Assembly (NCBI RefSeq): GCF_002896875.1
Contig: NZ_CP023278.1
Span: forward strand, 6,578,501 to 6,642,500
Direction: 5' to 3'
Source: Nostoc sp. CENA543
GTDB taxonomy: Bacteria > Cyanobacteriota > Cyanobacteriia > Cyanobacteriales > Nostocaceae
Length of the DNA: 64,000 nt
Made by a program: the position numbers and the translations under genes. This document shows positions 26,061 to 33,869 of this stretch, in pieces (the first letter of the stretch is position 1; each line of letters opens with the position of its first letter). The notes beneath the pieces were generated by a model, which saw only the letters and a program-made list of their open reading frames with translations, had not been told where the DNA came from and searched no databases.

Positions 26061-27002
26061 ATGCTAACCGCTACAAAAACGTTATCTGGCTTGATGGGTT
26101 TGTGTGTCGGTGATGCGTTGGGTGTGCCGGTTGAGTTTATTAGCCGTGAGAAATTAGCTCAATCTCCAGTTACCAAGATGCTGGGTTATGGGACGTGGAA
26201 TCAACCTCCTGGTACTTGGTCTGATGATAGTTCACTGACATTTTGTTTAGCAGAAAGTTTGTGTCGGGGTTATTCTATAGATGCGATCGCTCATGCTTTT
26301 TGGCGTTGGTATAAGTCGGCTTACTGGACTCCCCGTGGTGAAGTGTTTGGGATTGGTGAAAATACTTATGCTGTGATGATGCGACTTAACCAGGGAGTTC
26401 CGCCACTGGAGGCTGGGGGAATTAGTGAAATGAGTAATGGTAATGGTTCGTTGATGAGAATCTTACCGATGGCTTATTGTTATCAAATGTTGGCTTTTGA
26501 GGAATTAATTACTAGGGTGCATCAAGTTTCTTGTATTACCCATGCTCATGTGCGATCGCAGATGGCGTGCGGTATTTATATTAGCATTGCTGTGGAACTA
26601 CTCAAGGGAGCTAAACCCCAAGAGGGATATTTACGAGGGTTAGAAAATATCCAAAAAGTTTATCAAACAGACGAATTTCTTTTAGAAATGCCTCATTTTG
26701 AGCGTATTTTTAGTGGTGAAATTGCCAAGCTTCCAATAGCAGAGATTAATTCCGGCGGCTATGTCATTGATACTTTAGAAGCATCTTTATGGTGTTTATT
26801 AAATAGTTCAAATTATGCTGAAGCAGTTTTAAAAGCTGTGAATTTGGGTGGACATACAGATACAACTGCGGCGGTAACAGGTGGTTTCGCTGGCATTTAT
26901 TATGGCGTGGAAGGGATTCCCCAACAATGGTTTAAGCAGGTTGCACGCAAACAAGACATTATTAATTTAGCACATCGCTTGGCGGCGGCTGTTGGTTATT
27001 AA
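26061..27002 (+). CDS. ADP-ribosylglycohydrolase family protein
   Basis: A 313-residue all-helical ADP-ribosylglycohydrolase, expected to remove ADP-ribose from a modified target using two magnesium ions. Metal-ligand motifs are GLCVGDALGVPVEF, TWSDDSSLTFCLAES and GGHTDTTAAVTGGFAG. These are the DraG/ARH3-like Asp clusters and all are intact. The start ATG at 26061 has a GGAG site about 10 bases upstream and is preferred over the TTG at 26034. The target is unknown: DraG itself acts on dinitrogenase reductase, but many cyanobacterial members have other substrates. No transferase gene is nearby. Confidence 0.88.
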   Translation: MLTATKTLSGLMGLCVGDALGVPVEFISREKLAQSPVTKMLGYGTWNQPPGTWSDDSSLTFCLAESLCRGYSIDAIAHAFWRWYKSAYWTPRGEVFGIGENTYAVMMRLNQGVPPLEAGGISEMSNGNGSLMRILPMAYCYQMLAFEELITRVHQVSCITHAHVRSQMACGIYISIAVELLKGAKPQEGYLRGLENIQKVYQTDEFLLEMPHFERIFSGEIAKLPIAEINSGGYVIDTLEASLWCLLNSSNYAEAVLKAVNLGGHTDTTAAVTGGFAGIYYGVEGIPQQWFKQVARKQDIINLAHRLAAAVGY

Positions 27003-27227
27003 TGATTGGCGATCGCTGGCAACATCGCCAGCAATTACAATAAATTTATCTGAAATAAATATATCAATTGATAGAGATTTGCTAGCAATATTTTCATTTA
27101 TCTCTCATCATTATAAAACTGAAGAAAGTCTTAAATAATTCAGTTATTTGTGCCAATGGTATGTAAATGAAATAGAGGATTTGTGAAATATTGAGAACTA
27201 GCTGTAAATTCCCAAAGAGGTATTGCA

Positions 27228-27416
27228 ATGAATAACATACGTCTTTACTCTAAAGTGGCAAAATATTTAGTTGTAGATAGTGAACAACATCAATTAGATA
27301 CTTTATTAGAATGGTGCAAGATAGTCTATAATTGCCTAGAAGGTGGACAGATAGAAGATGCCAAAGTTTTCTTAGAACAGGCAATTATAGAAGCAGAAAA
27401 GCCGACGAAAGATTAA
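27228..27416 (+). CDS. Small hypothetical protein (62 residues)
   Basis: A short, mostly helical protein with a good context: an AGAGGTATTGCA stretch precedes the ATG. The sequence (YSKVAKYLVVDSEQHQLDTL, EWCKIVYNCLEGGQIEDAKV) has the heptad-like helix-turn-helix pattern of a TPR-like hairpin and a charged C-terminus. No family was recognised. The gap on either side has no other gene except the small convergent membrane protein at 27527. Confidence 0.55.
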   Translation: MNNIRLYSKVAKYLVVDSEQHQLDTLLEWCKIVYNCLEGGQIEDAKVFLEQAIIEAEKPTKD

Positions 27417-27476
27417 GATTCCATCATCATAAATATCTATAGGAATACTCAATAAGTTGTGAACATTCGCGATTTT

Positions 27477-27511
27477 CAGATCCCCGACTTCTTAAAGAAG
27501 TCGGGGATCTG
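27477..27511. terminator. Perfect 17-bp palindrome, probable bidirectional terminator/repeat
   Basis: Arms CAGATCCCCGACTTCTT and AAGAAGTCGGGGATCTG are separated by a single A. The hairpin lies between two convergent small genes (27228-27416 and 27527-27679), where a shared terminator would be expected. The GATCCCCGACTTCTT palindrome is, to my knowledge, common as a dispersed element in Nostocales genomes. Confidence 0.6.
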
Positions 27512-27526
27512 TATTTCGTGCATGAC

Positions 27527-27679
27527 TTATTTCACATCATCTCCCTTTGTTGCTTCTAGTTCCAGCAATTCCCAAATCAGGATGGCTAACTCAATCACAA
27601 TTCCTGAGCCTGGAAACAACCAGTCAACAATTAGGGGAATCACAAAGAACAAAACCGCTATCAGCTTCTTAGTTTTCAT
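27527..27679 (-). CDS. Small membrane protein (50 residues)
   Basis: Reading leftward from ATG at 27679 gives 50 residues: a basic start (MKTKK), a hydrophobic helix (LIAVLFFVIPLIVDWLF), a Pro-Gly-Ser-Gly turn, a second hydrophobic helix (IVIELAILIWELLEL) and an acidic-basic tail ending DDVK. A GGTCAAGCGA stretch precedes the start as a weak ribosome-binding site. The two-helix hairpin layout suggests a small integral membrane protein. No family was recognised. It is convergent with the 62-residue gene, with the palindrome in between. Confidence 0.55.
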   Translation of the reverse strand: MKTKKLIAVLFFVIPLIVDWLFPGSGIVIELAILIWELLELEATKGDDVK

Positions 27680-27849
27680 TCGCTTGACCTTGAACGCTGA
27701 AGCAAAGGTAAATTTGGGGTAGTACGTGAAAGCAAAAGCAGTTGTTTCTTGGTGGTAATGCGTGAATATGCGGGAGTTTGAGTTTGGGGATGCTAGATTA
27801 AGTTTGGGGAATCCCTAAACTTTGTCGCAAATTTGGACAAGAGTAACTG

Positions 27850-29398
27850 ATGGCGCGTGTTAGCTATGGTGATGATGTCAAAGCACGGGTAAGAACTCTG
27901 TTAGAAAGATTCTTGGCTTATGCCAATGATGAGTTAGAAGACGGTGAACTTTATAAAATTGCCCTTAACTGGGAAACACCACAGCAAGTCATAGTCAGAA
28001 CACAGCTAAGAGTCTTGGCGGAACTTAGCGGTTTAAATAAAGAACAAGTCCGAGACGCATTAAATGCACTGAAAGATTTTGTAAACATTCTCGAAGATTT
28101 GCGCGCACAAAAGCGAGGTTCGGAAACCTGGCACTTTCGCCTGAAGCTTTGGCATGATAAAGGCGACAAAGACAGGAATTTACAGAAATTTGATGCAGAA
28201 TGGCAACGCCGACGAGAAGAATTACCAGGTGTGCAGCGTGGGAAAGGTAGAAAGACTCAACCCCAGCTTACCCGTTACGAAAATATTCCTTTTAGTGGAG
28301 TAGTGGAGTTTATCGGACGAGAAACGAAATTGCAAGAACTGGATGAACTGTTGCAAAAAAATCCACAGGTAGCAATTGTGGGGATGGGTGGAGTCGGAAA
28401 AACAGAACTCGCTTTGCAGTACGCCAAATCTCACCGTGTCACCTATCAAGGCGGGATTTGTTGGTTATCCGCAGTGCAGGATGTGGGGGTGCAATTGGTG
28501 CAGTTTGCTGTGAATAAGCTGCAATTAAAACTCCCAGAAGAGTTAGATTTATTTGGCAGAGTGCAGTATTGTCTTTCAAATTGGCGTGAGGGTGAGGTTT
28601 TACTGGTAATTGATAACGTCTCTAACTATCGAGATGAAGTTAGGTATTATTTAGAGTCTGTTCCTTCCAAGTTTAAGCAGTTAATTACCACACGGGAAAA
28701 ATTACAACCGCCAATAGTGCGTTTAGATTTAGTTGTGCTGAAACCACTAGACGCAATGCAGTTATTAAAATCTATAGTTGGTGAGAAACGACTGCAACAT
28801 GAACAGTTAATTACAGAAAAACTTTGTCAGTGGTTGGGATATTTGCCACTGGGTTTAGAATTAGTCGGGCGTTATTTGTTAGGTGATGAGGAATTATCCC
28901 TAGCGGAAATGCTGCAAGACTTGGAAAAAGAGCGTTTAAAGAATCCAGCTTTAGTCGAAGTTCCTCAAGAAATGAAGACTGAATTGGGTGTTGCGGCTGC
29001 TTTTGAGTTGAGTTGGCGACGGTTGCGAGAAAATGCCCAACATTTAGGCTGTATTTTGAGTTTATTTGCCTTAGCTCCCATTCCTTGGGAATCGGTGGAG
29101 GGGATAACAATAAATAATGAGGCGCAAAATTGGAAACAAGCCAGGCGTGAGTTGTTACAGTTACATCTACTTCAGCATAAAGATGAGGGAGTTTATCAAC
29201 TACATCCTCTGTTGCGGGAGTTTTTCCAATCTAAGCTTACAGGTTTAGAGCAGAAAGAGGAATTTAAGCGATCGTTTTGCGGGGTAATGGTGGGGGTTGC
29301 TAAAGGTATTTCTCAAACTCCCACACTTGAGCAAATTAAGAATGTCGCCCCAGCAATACCTCATCTAGCAGAAGTAGCGAACAATCTCATTCAGTATA
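27850..29398 (+). pseudogene. NB-ARC/TPR (NLR-like) gene, 5' portion, interrupted by IS630-type element
   Basis: The N-terminal 120 residues (MARVSYGDDVKARVRTLLER, FLAYANDELEDGEL, GSETWHFRLKLWH) form an effector-associated domain I recognise at the start of many Nostocales NB-ARC/TPR proteins. Next is an NB-ARC/STAND ATPase: Walker A VGMGGVGKTELAL (near 178-187), Walker B EVLLVIDNVSN, the LITTR sensor, and LGYLPLGLELVGRYL. A winged-helix region precedes the break at NLIQYI. The inserted element starts at 29399. Joined to 30558 onward, the frame continues as IQYISDNHLIWAFVGNA. The intact protein would be a STAND sensor with TPR arm, of the type linked to conflict and programmed-cell-death systems. 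Confidence 0.82.
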
Positions 29399-29403
29399 TA
29401 GGA

Positions 29404-29991
29404 CTAGTATTTGATTTCTGAAAAAGCTCCGTACATCTGAAGAGACATAAAATCAAACATAGTATTTCGGAGAAACCACTCAAACATCCACTTTAAATGG
29501 CGAAATGTTGGAATTAAAGCACAAAAGCGTCGAACCCAGGTTTTCGCTTGTAACCAAATATCCTCTATAGGATTTTGCGATGGACAATTAGGAGCAAAAC
29601 GAATGCAATGAATTTTCCATTTTTCTGGCGGTAAACCTTGATTTATCTCGCCTAAAAAGTTTTGAACTAAATGTGAACGATGATAAGAAGCACCATCCCA
29701 AATCAGAAGCAATCTTTGGTCGGGAGAAGATTCTAATAAATAACGTAAATAATCAATTGTATTGTCTGAATTACCAGCATTATATGCTTTCAAGAGTAGC
29801 TTTCCGTCGAGATAATCAACTGCACCATAATATGTCTGTTTATCTCGTTCATTAACGACTTCAATTGCTATTTCTTGGTCAGTTCTTCCCCAAACATAAC
29901 CATTTACGTCTCCCCATAATAAATGACACTCATCTATTAGTAATACTCTCAGCTTTCGTGCTTCTATTTCCTCTCTGTTGCTTGCCAGCAA
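29404..29991 (-). CDS. IS630-type transposase, catalytic (DDE) part
   Basis: The C-terminal 195 residues hold the DDE triad of IS630/Tc1 transposases: LIDECHLLWGD (first Asp), LLLIWDGASYHRS (second Asp) and CPSQNPIEDIWLQAK (Glu). The frame is open upstream through the A9 run at 30004-30012. A -1 shift there would join it to the DNA-binding frame as AAKKKQLETLLASNREE. The start as read is a TTG and is unlikely to be used alone. Triad intact, so a fused protein could be active. Confidence 0.85.
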   Translation of the reverse strand: MLASNREEIEARKLRVLLIDECHLLWGDVNGYVWGRTDQEIAIEVVNERDKQTYYGAVDYLDGKLLLKAYNAGNSDNTIDYLRYLLESSPDQRLLLIWDGASYHRSHLVQNFLGEINQGLPPEKWKIHCIRFAPNCPSQNPIEDIWLQAKTWVRRFCALIPTFRHLKWMFEWFLRNTMFDFMSLQMYGAFSEIKY

Positions 29992-30482
29992 TGTTTCAAG
30001 TTGTTTTTTTTTGCCGCAACCACCTCCTGATCAGCCTTTGGATTCAAGCCTGTAGTCTTTTTCCAACTAATTCCTGCTGCTTCAAATAAATCATAGTAAC
30101 TTCGTTTCGATTCGTAGATGACATCATATTCAAATGCTAATTTATATTCCAGTTCCCCCAACTCCCAAATTTCTTTAGTTTGCAACCAACTTAATACTTG
30201 CAGGAGCTGTTCATCACTCAAATAACTTTTTCTGCCCTTATAGTTTAAGCGCAAACCCAAAATTCCCTTTTCCTGGTAAGCTTTCTTCCAGCTTGTTATT
30301 GAACCAATTGACACATCTAAAATTGTTTGAATTTCTCCATACTTGTAACCTTGATACACTAGTTTTACTGCCAAAGCTTTTCTTACTTCACGAGCATCTG
30401 GACGACTATCTATAAATTCTTGTAGTTCTGCGATTGCTACTTCCGCCGTAGGCATCGCCATTTCTAGATGCTGGTTTATCAT
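29964..30482 (-). CDS. IS630-type transposase, N-terminal DNA-binding part
   Basis: 172 residues beginning MINQHLEMAMPTAEVAIAEL. A helix-turn-helix is visible (YKYGEIQTILDVSIGSITSWKKAYQ), followed by a second one (YLSDEQLLQVLSWLQTKEIW) and an ISWKKTTGLNPKADQE linker typical of this family. The frame runs to a stop after A9 at 30004-30012 in an overlap of 28 bp with the catalytic frame. The two frames together make one transposase if the ribosome slips -1 on the A run, as known for IS630-family elements. Confidence 0.82.
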   Translation of the reverse strand: MINQHLEMAMPTAEVAIAELQEFIDSRPDAREVRKALAVKLVYQGYKYGEIQTILDVSIGSITSWKKAYQEKGILGLRLNYKGRKSYLSDEQLLQVLSWLQTKEIWELGELEYKLAFEYDVIYESKRSYYDLFEAAGISWKKTTGLNPKADQEVVAAKKNNLKHCWQATERK

Positions 30483-30557
30483 TGTTCGTTATTAGACAGG
30501 TATCTCTGACCGTATTATCTCGAAGTCTTTTTCAGAAATCAAATATGATTCCTATAT

Positions 30558-31641
30558 TAGTGATAATCATTTAATTTGGGCATTTGTTGGCAACGCTTTT
30601 TTTTATAATGGTCAAGGACTATATGATAAAGCAGCACCTTGGTATGAGCAGTGTTTAGAAATCACTAAACAACGCTTGGGTGAAGAACATCCAGATGTCG
30701 CCACCAGCTTAAACAACCTAGCGTTCCTCTATCGTTCCCAAGGGAAATATAGCGAAGCCGAACCCTTGTACATCGAAGCTTTGGCACTCTACCGCCAACT
30801 CCTGGGTGAAGAACATCCAAATGTTGCCCAAAGCCTCAACAACCTAGCTGCACTCTACTCCTCCCAAGGGAAATACAGCGAAGCCGAACCCTTGTACATC
30901 GAAGCTTTGGCACTCTACCGCCAACTCCTGGGTGAAGAACATCCAAATGTTGCCCAAAGCCTCAACAACCTAGCTGCACTCTACTCCTCCCAAGGGAAAT
31001 ACAGCGAAGCCGAACCCTTGTACATCGAAGCTTTGGCACTCTACCGCCAACTCCTGGGTGAAGAACATCCAAATGTTGCCCAAAGCCTCAACAACCTAGC
31101 TGCACTCTACTCCTCCCAAGGGAAATACAGCGAAGCCGAACCCTTGTACATCGAAGCTTTGGCTCTGCGGCGCAAACTCCTGGGTGAAGAACATCCAGAT
31201 GTCGCCCAAAGCCTCAACAACCTAGCTCTACTCTACTACTCCCAAGGGAAATACAGCGAAGCCGAACCCCTGTACATCCAAGCTTTGGCTCTGTCGCGCA
31301 AACTCCTGGGTGAAGAACATCCAGATGTCGCCACTAGCCTCAACAACCTAGCAGCACTCTACCGTTACCAAGGGAAATACAGCGAAGCCGAACCCTTGTA
31401 CATTCAAGCTTTGGCACTGCGGCGCAAACTCCTGGGTGAAGAACATCCAGATGTCGCACAAAGCCTCAACAACCTAGCTGTACTCTACTCCTTCCAAGGG
31501 AAATACAGCGAAGCCGAACCCTTGTACATCCAAGCTTTAGATATTTTTGAGCAATGGTTAGGGGTAGATCACCCCCATACGATCATTGTGCGTAACGATT
31601 TAGCATATTTGCGTCAGCTTTTAAACTCACAGCCAGAATAA
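30558..31641 (+). pseudogene. NB-ARC/TPR gene, 3' portion (TPR repeats)
   Basis: Continues the interrupted NB-ARC gene. Up to about 30597 the original frame reads SDNHLIWAFVGNA. A seven-T run at 30598-30604 then breaks the frame: eight Ts would give AFFYNGQGLYDKAAPWYEQC and join the TPR frame seamlessly. The TPR frame carries about seven 42-residue units (LLGEEHPNVAQSLNNLAALY, SSQGKYSEAEPLYIEALALY). Three consecutive units at 30785-31160 are identical at the DNA level. So the gene has an insertion plus a one-base deletion. A remnant TPR protein could be made from an internal TTG (30676), but this seems unlikely to be functional. Confidence 0.78.
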
Positions 31642-31692
31642 TCAAGTTCATTCTTCAATACATGATGCTGGCGGCGATGCTTTTCTACATTC

Positions 31693-31839
31693 AAACACAA
31701 ACTTTGATGTTCTCATCTCCAATTTTCCTGTTCTGAACTCGAAGTTTCCTATTGCAAGTGAGAATGTTCGTGTTCTGAACTTGAAGTTTCTTGTTTCAAA
31801 CGAGAACGTTCTTGTTTTGAGGTGGAATGATGGTGTTCT
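31693..31839 (-). repeat. 21-bp-period repeat tract downstream of the TPR gene
   Basis: Seven 21-bp units, read on the minus strand as heptads RTPSFHL, KTRTFSF, ETRNFKF, RTRTFSL, AIGNFEF, RTGKLEM, RTSKFVF. Units carry TGTTCTGAACTCGAAGTTTCC-like sequence, related to the tract at 9754-9915. An ORF spans it but lacks gene-like context. The rest of 31642-31979 contains a GCGTAGACGCAAAGCGGCTTG dispersed fragment and no gene. Confidence 0.65.
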
Positions 31840-31979
31840 GAAGGCAATTTTTCCTGCTAAATTAGGGAATAAAGCGCGTAGACGCAAAGCGGCTTGTCGT
31901 TAGACATCACCTGTGAAGGTGAGAGATGAATATAAGAGCGAGATAGCTTCTTTTACGAGACAGTACGGCAAAAATTTAT

Positions 31980-32420
31980 ATGACTAGGGTTTATCTAGAT
32001 ACCAGTGTTTATAATCGTCCATTTGATGACCAAACACAACCAAAAATATTTTTGGAAACACAAGCTGTTATCTTAATTTTACAAATGGTAGAGGCAAGAT
32101 TGATAGAACTAGTGAGTTCTTCAGTTCTAGAATATGAAAATAGCCGTAACCCTTTTGTTGTCAATCAGCAATCAATGGCTCGATACTTACAAATAGCTGC
32201 TTTGAGAGTATTGGTAGATGAAAATATTAGAATCAGGGCAGAACTGCTAGAACAGCAAGGGGTTAAATCTATTGATGCACTTCATGTAGCGTGTGCAGAA
32301 GCTTCTCAAAGTGATTATTTCATCACTTGCGACAAGAGACTAATCAACCGATGCCAAAATTTATCAATCACAGTCATCAATCCAAATAATTTTATTTTTG
32401 AGGTGGAAAATGACAATTAA
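31980..32420 (+). CDS. PIN-domain protein (toxin-like)
   Basis: A 146-residue PIN-fold protein. MTRVYLDTSVYNRPFDD has the first Asp of the active site, LVSSSVLEYENSRNP the Glu, SIDALHVACAEASQSDYFIT the Asp, and CDKRLINRC the final Asp. All four acidic residues are present, so the nuclease should be active. Its last 11 bp overlap the next gene's start (ATGACAATTAA), giving translational coupling. Unusually the small partner follows the toxin. Expected role: a VapC-type ribonuclease within a toxin-antitoxin pair. Confidence 0.78.
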   Translation: MTRVYLDTSVYNRPFDDQTQPKIFLETQAVILILQMVEARLIELVSSSVLEYENSRNPFVVNQQSMARYLQIAALRVLVDENIRIRAELLEQQGVKSIDALHVACAEASQSDYFITCDKRLINRCQNLSITVINPNNFIFEVENDN

Positions 32421-32625
32421 AGTTATTAATGACCAAGAGAATTTACAGGAAGTAATGCAAGTTTTACTGACTCACTTAGAACCATCAAAAGTAATGAAAT
32501 TTTGGGCAACCTGTCAACTAAGTGAAGGCGACTATTTACAACTTAAAGAAAAATTGTTTTCTCAAGAAACAGTTGCTAGTTTATATGCCAAAATCCAAGA
32601 TTTTCAGGATACTGAGAGTAAGTAA
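32410..32625 (+). CDS. Small partner of the PIN-domain protein (antitoxin candidate)
   Basis: A 71-residue acidic/helical protein (MTIKVINDQENLQEVMQVLL, THLEPSKVMKFWATCQLSEGDYLQL). The ATG at 32410 lies inside the last codons of the PIN gene and is preferred over the earlier TTG at 32398. The order toxin-then-partner is the reverse of the usual VapBC arrangement. No DNA-binding motif is obvious. Its 3' end overlaps the convergent DUF433 gene by about 50 bp. Function as antitoxin is inferred from coupling and size only. Confidence 0.6.
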   Translation: MTIKVINDQENLQEVMQVLLTHLEPSKVMKFWATCQLSEGDYLQLKEKLFSQETVASLYAKIQDFQDTESK

Positions 32626-32890
32626 TCCTGAGAATTAAAACCATAGTTATCAAACAAAGATCATCTAATTTCAGTATCTTTTTGCTATTGCTTTTCATCA
32701 TCTTTGCGTAAAGTAAAGATTGACGTATATCTTCTGGTTCTAAATCTGGATATTCTTCTAAAATTTCCTCTACAGGTTTGCTATTAGCTACCAAATTCAC
32801 CACTAAAGAAACTGGGATTCGCATCCCACGAATACAAGCTTGTCCACCCATAATGTTGGGGTCGAATGTAATTCTGTCTAAACCTAACAT
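32576..32890 (-). CDS. DUF433-family protein, probable decayed C-terminus
   Basis: Starting at ATG 32890, the first 65 residues are a clear DUF433 core: MLGLDRITFDPNIMGGQACIRG, MRIPVSLVVNLVANSKPVEEI, LEEYPDLEPEDIRQSLLYAK. DUF433 proteins usually end soon after this. Here the frame carries on for about 40 residues (LKLDDLCLITMVLILRITYSQ) into the antisense of the neighbouring antitoxin gene. That suggests the original stop was lost by a frameshift or deletion, along with the DUF5615 PIN-like partner that often follows. The start is chosen because the family begins at the MLGLDRIT position. Confidence 0.65.
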   Translation of the reverse strand: MLGLDRITFDPNIMGGQACIRGMRIPVSLVVNLVANSKPVEEILEEYPDLEPEDIRQSLLYAKMMKSNSKKILKLDDLCLITMVLILRITYSQYPENLGFWHIN

Positions 32891-33049
32891 AAAAATATTT
32901 CTGATATTAATTACTTGACTAAATATAACGCTTATTGGCAAATCACAACAGTTGGTAGGGTGCGCCAGTTTGAGAAAATCTATTGCGGCTTGTCCTCAGA
33001 AATCGCTGTATCAGTTTTTCGTTAGATACCGCCTATGCTCTAATCAAGA

Positions 33050-33439
33050 TCATTCCAATAAATCAAATCCCCTCTCTCCTTTCAACTTTCTGTCAAAACT
33101 TGCTGTAGAACGACAACCCAAATGTTGAGCAACTGACCCAATTAAATAATCAGGAAAATCTGCTTTTCCTTTTTTTAATCGCTGGAATGCTTGATAAATT
33201 ATAGAGCGATTTTCTAACTCGAAAGTAGCACATTGCAAAATCAAATCAATAGTATTGCTAATTTCTTCTCTACTAAATTGATAAGGCTTTCCTCGTAAAA
33301 CCCAAACCAATTCACAAAGAACTATATTTGCAATAAAACATTGCTCCCCGCTTTCGATAATTTCAGTAGCCTGTTGCCATTGGTTTTCATCATCTTTGGT
33401 CAAATAGCGCACCAAGATATTAGTATCGACTCCAATCAC
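33050..33439 (-). CDS. VapC-type PIN ribonuclease toxin
   Basis: A 129-residue PIN toxin: MIGVDTNILVRYLTKDD (first Asp), CELVWVLRG (Glu), KADFPDYLIGSVAQHLGC (Asp) and TASFDRKLKGERGF (final Asp). This is close to the type-II VapC consensus in which the ribonuclease cleaves tRNA or rRNA. The start codon lies 20 bp inside the 3' end of the AbrB-type antitoxin gene, giving a compact operon in the classical antitoxin-first order. The acidic residues are intact, so it is probably functional. Confidence 0.88.
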   Translation of the reverse strand: MIGVDTNILVRYLTKDDENQWQQATEIIESGEQCFIANIVLCELVWVLRGKPYQFSREEISNTIDLILQCATFELENRSIIYQAFQRLKKGKADFPDYLIGSVAQHLGCRSTASFDRKLKGERGFDLLE

Positions 33440-33671
33440 TTGAACCCGCTTGAATCGCTGTTTCCATGTCTGTTAAAGTTGCACTCTTCATTCCCGGACC
33501 ATGTAAAATACCCGATAAACTTTGAACAGGGACATTAAGCGGAATCAATTTAACTGTCCCATTTTCATCAATGAAAAAATCAACTTTACTACCTGCATCA
33601 AGATTCAGATACTCTCTAATTTCTTGAGGAATAGTTACTTGTCCTGTAGTAGTGATGGTGGTGCTAACCAT
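33420..33671 (-). CDS. AbrB/MazE-type antitoxin (SpoVT-AbrB swapped-hairpin)
   Basis: An 83-residue antitoxin beginning at MVSTTITTTGQVTIPQEIRE, the canonical AbrB swapped-hairpin DNA-binding domain (VTIPQEIREYLNLDAGSKVDF). The C-terminal tail (LSGILHGPGMKSATLTDMETA) probably binds the toxin. The start at 33671 is chosen because the AbrB fold begins there; an ATG five codons earlier adds MRNVC only. It overlaps vapC by 20 bp and precedes it. The pair should autoregulate through the AbrB domain. Confidence 0.85.
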   Translation of the reverse strand: MVSTTITTTGQVTIPQEIREYLNLDAGSKVDFFIDENGTVKLIPLNVPVQSLSGILHGPGMKSATLTDMETAIQAGSSDWSRY

Positions 33672-33802
33672 GCACACATTTCTCATATAGAAGCTTTATT
33701 TTTAGATGATAACAAAAATCAGCGATCGCCTGACTTAAAGTGCTGTTTTAATTATCTCATTTTGGTATAAAAAGGTAGTTCACATTTAGAAAAATCGACA
33801 GC

Positions 33803-33838
33803 AAGACCCCCAATTTTATCCATAAAATTGGGGGTCTT
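33803..33838. terminator. Strong hairpin terminator after the hybrid histidine kinase gene
   Basis: A perfect 17-bp stem (AAGACCCCCAATTTTAT and its complement) with a 2-base loop lies 32 bp past the stop codon of the leftward kinase gene. The C5/G5 core and A/T arms resemble an intrinsic terminator, although the T-run is short in either direction. Confidence 0.65.
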
Positions 33839-33869
33839 TAGCTAATAACTCAAGAGTTTTAATGATTAT

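Larger units (their letters stand above)
29399..30555. mobile_element. IS630-family insertion sequence, 1157 bp
   Basis: Ends are imperfect inverted repeats (left TAGGACTAGTATTTGATTTC, right reading inward TAGGAATCATATTTGATTTC), sharing TATTTGATTTCTGAAAAAG. It is flanked by TA at 29397-29398 and 30556-30557, the target duplication expected for IS630/Tc1. Because the flank is TATATA-like, the exact end could shift by 2 bp. It carries two overlapping transposase frames on the minus strand. Confidence 0.85.

Noticed and set aside
31648-31887. 79-codon minus-strand ORF over the 21-bp repeat tract as a protein gene
   Set aside because: The open frame follows from the 21-bp period; no start context, and the sister tracts contain stops.
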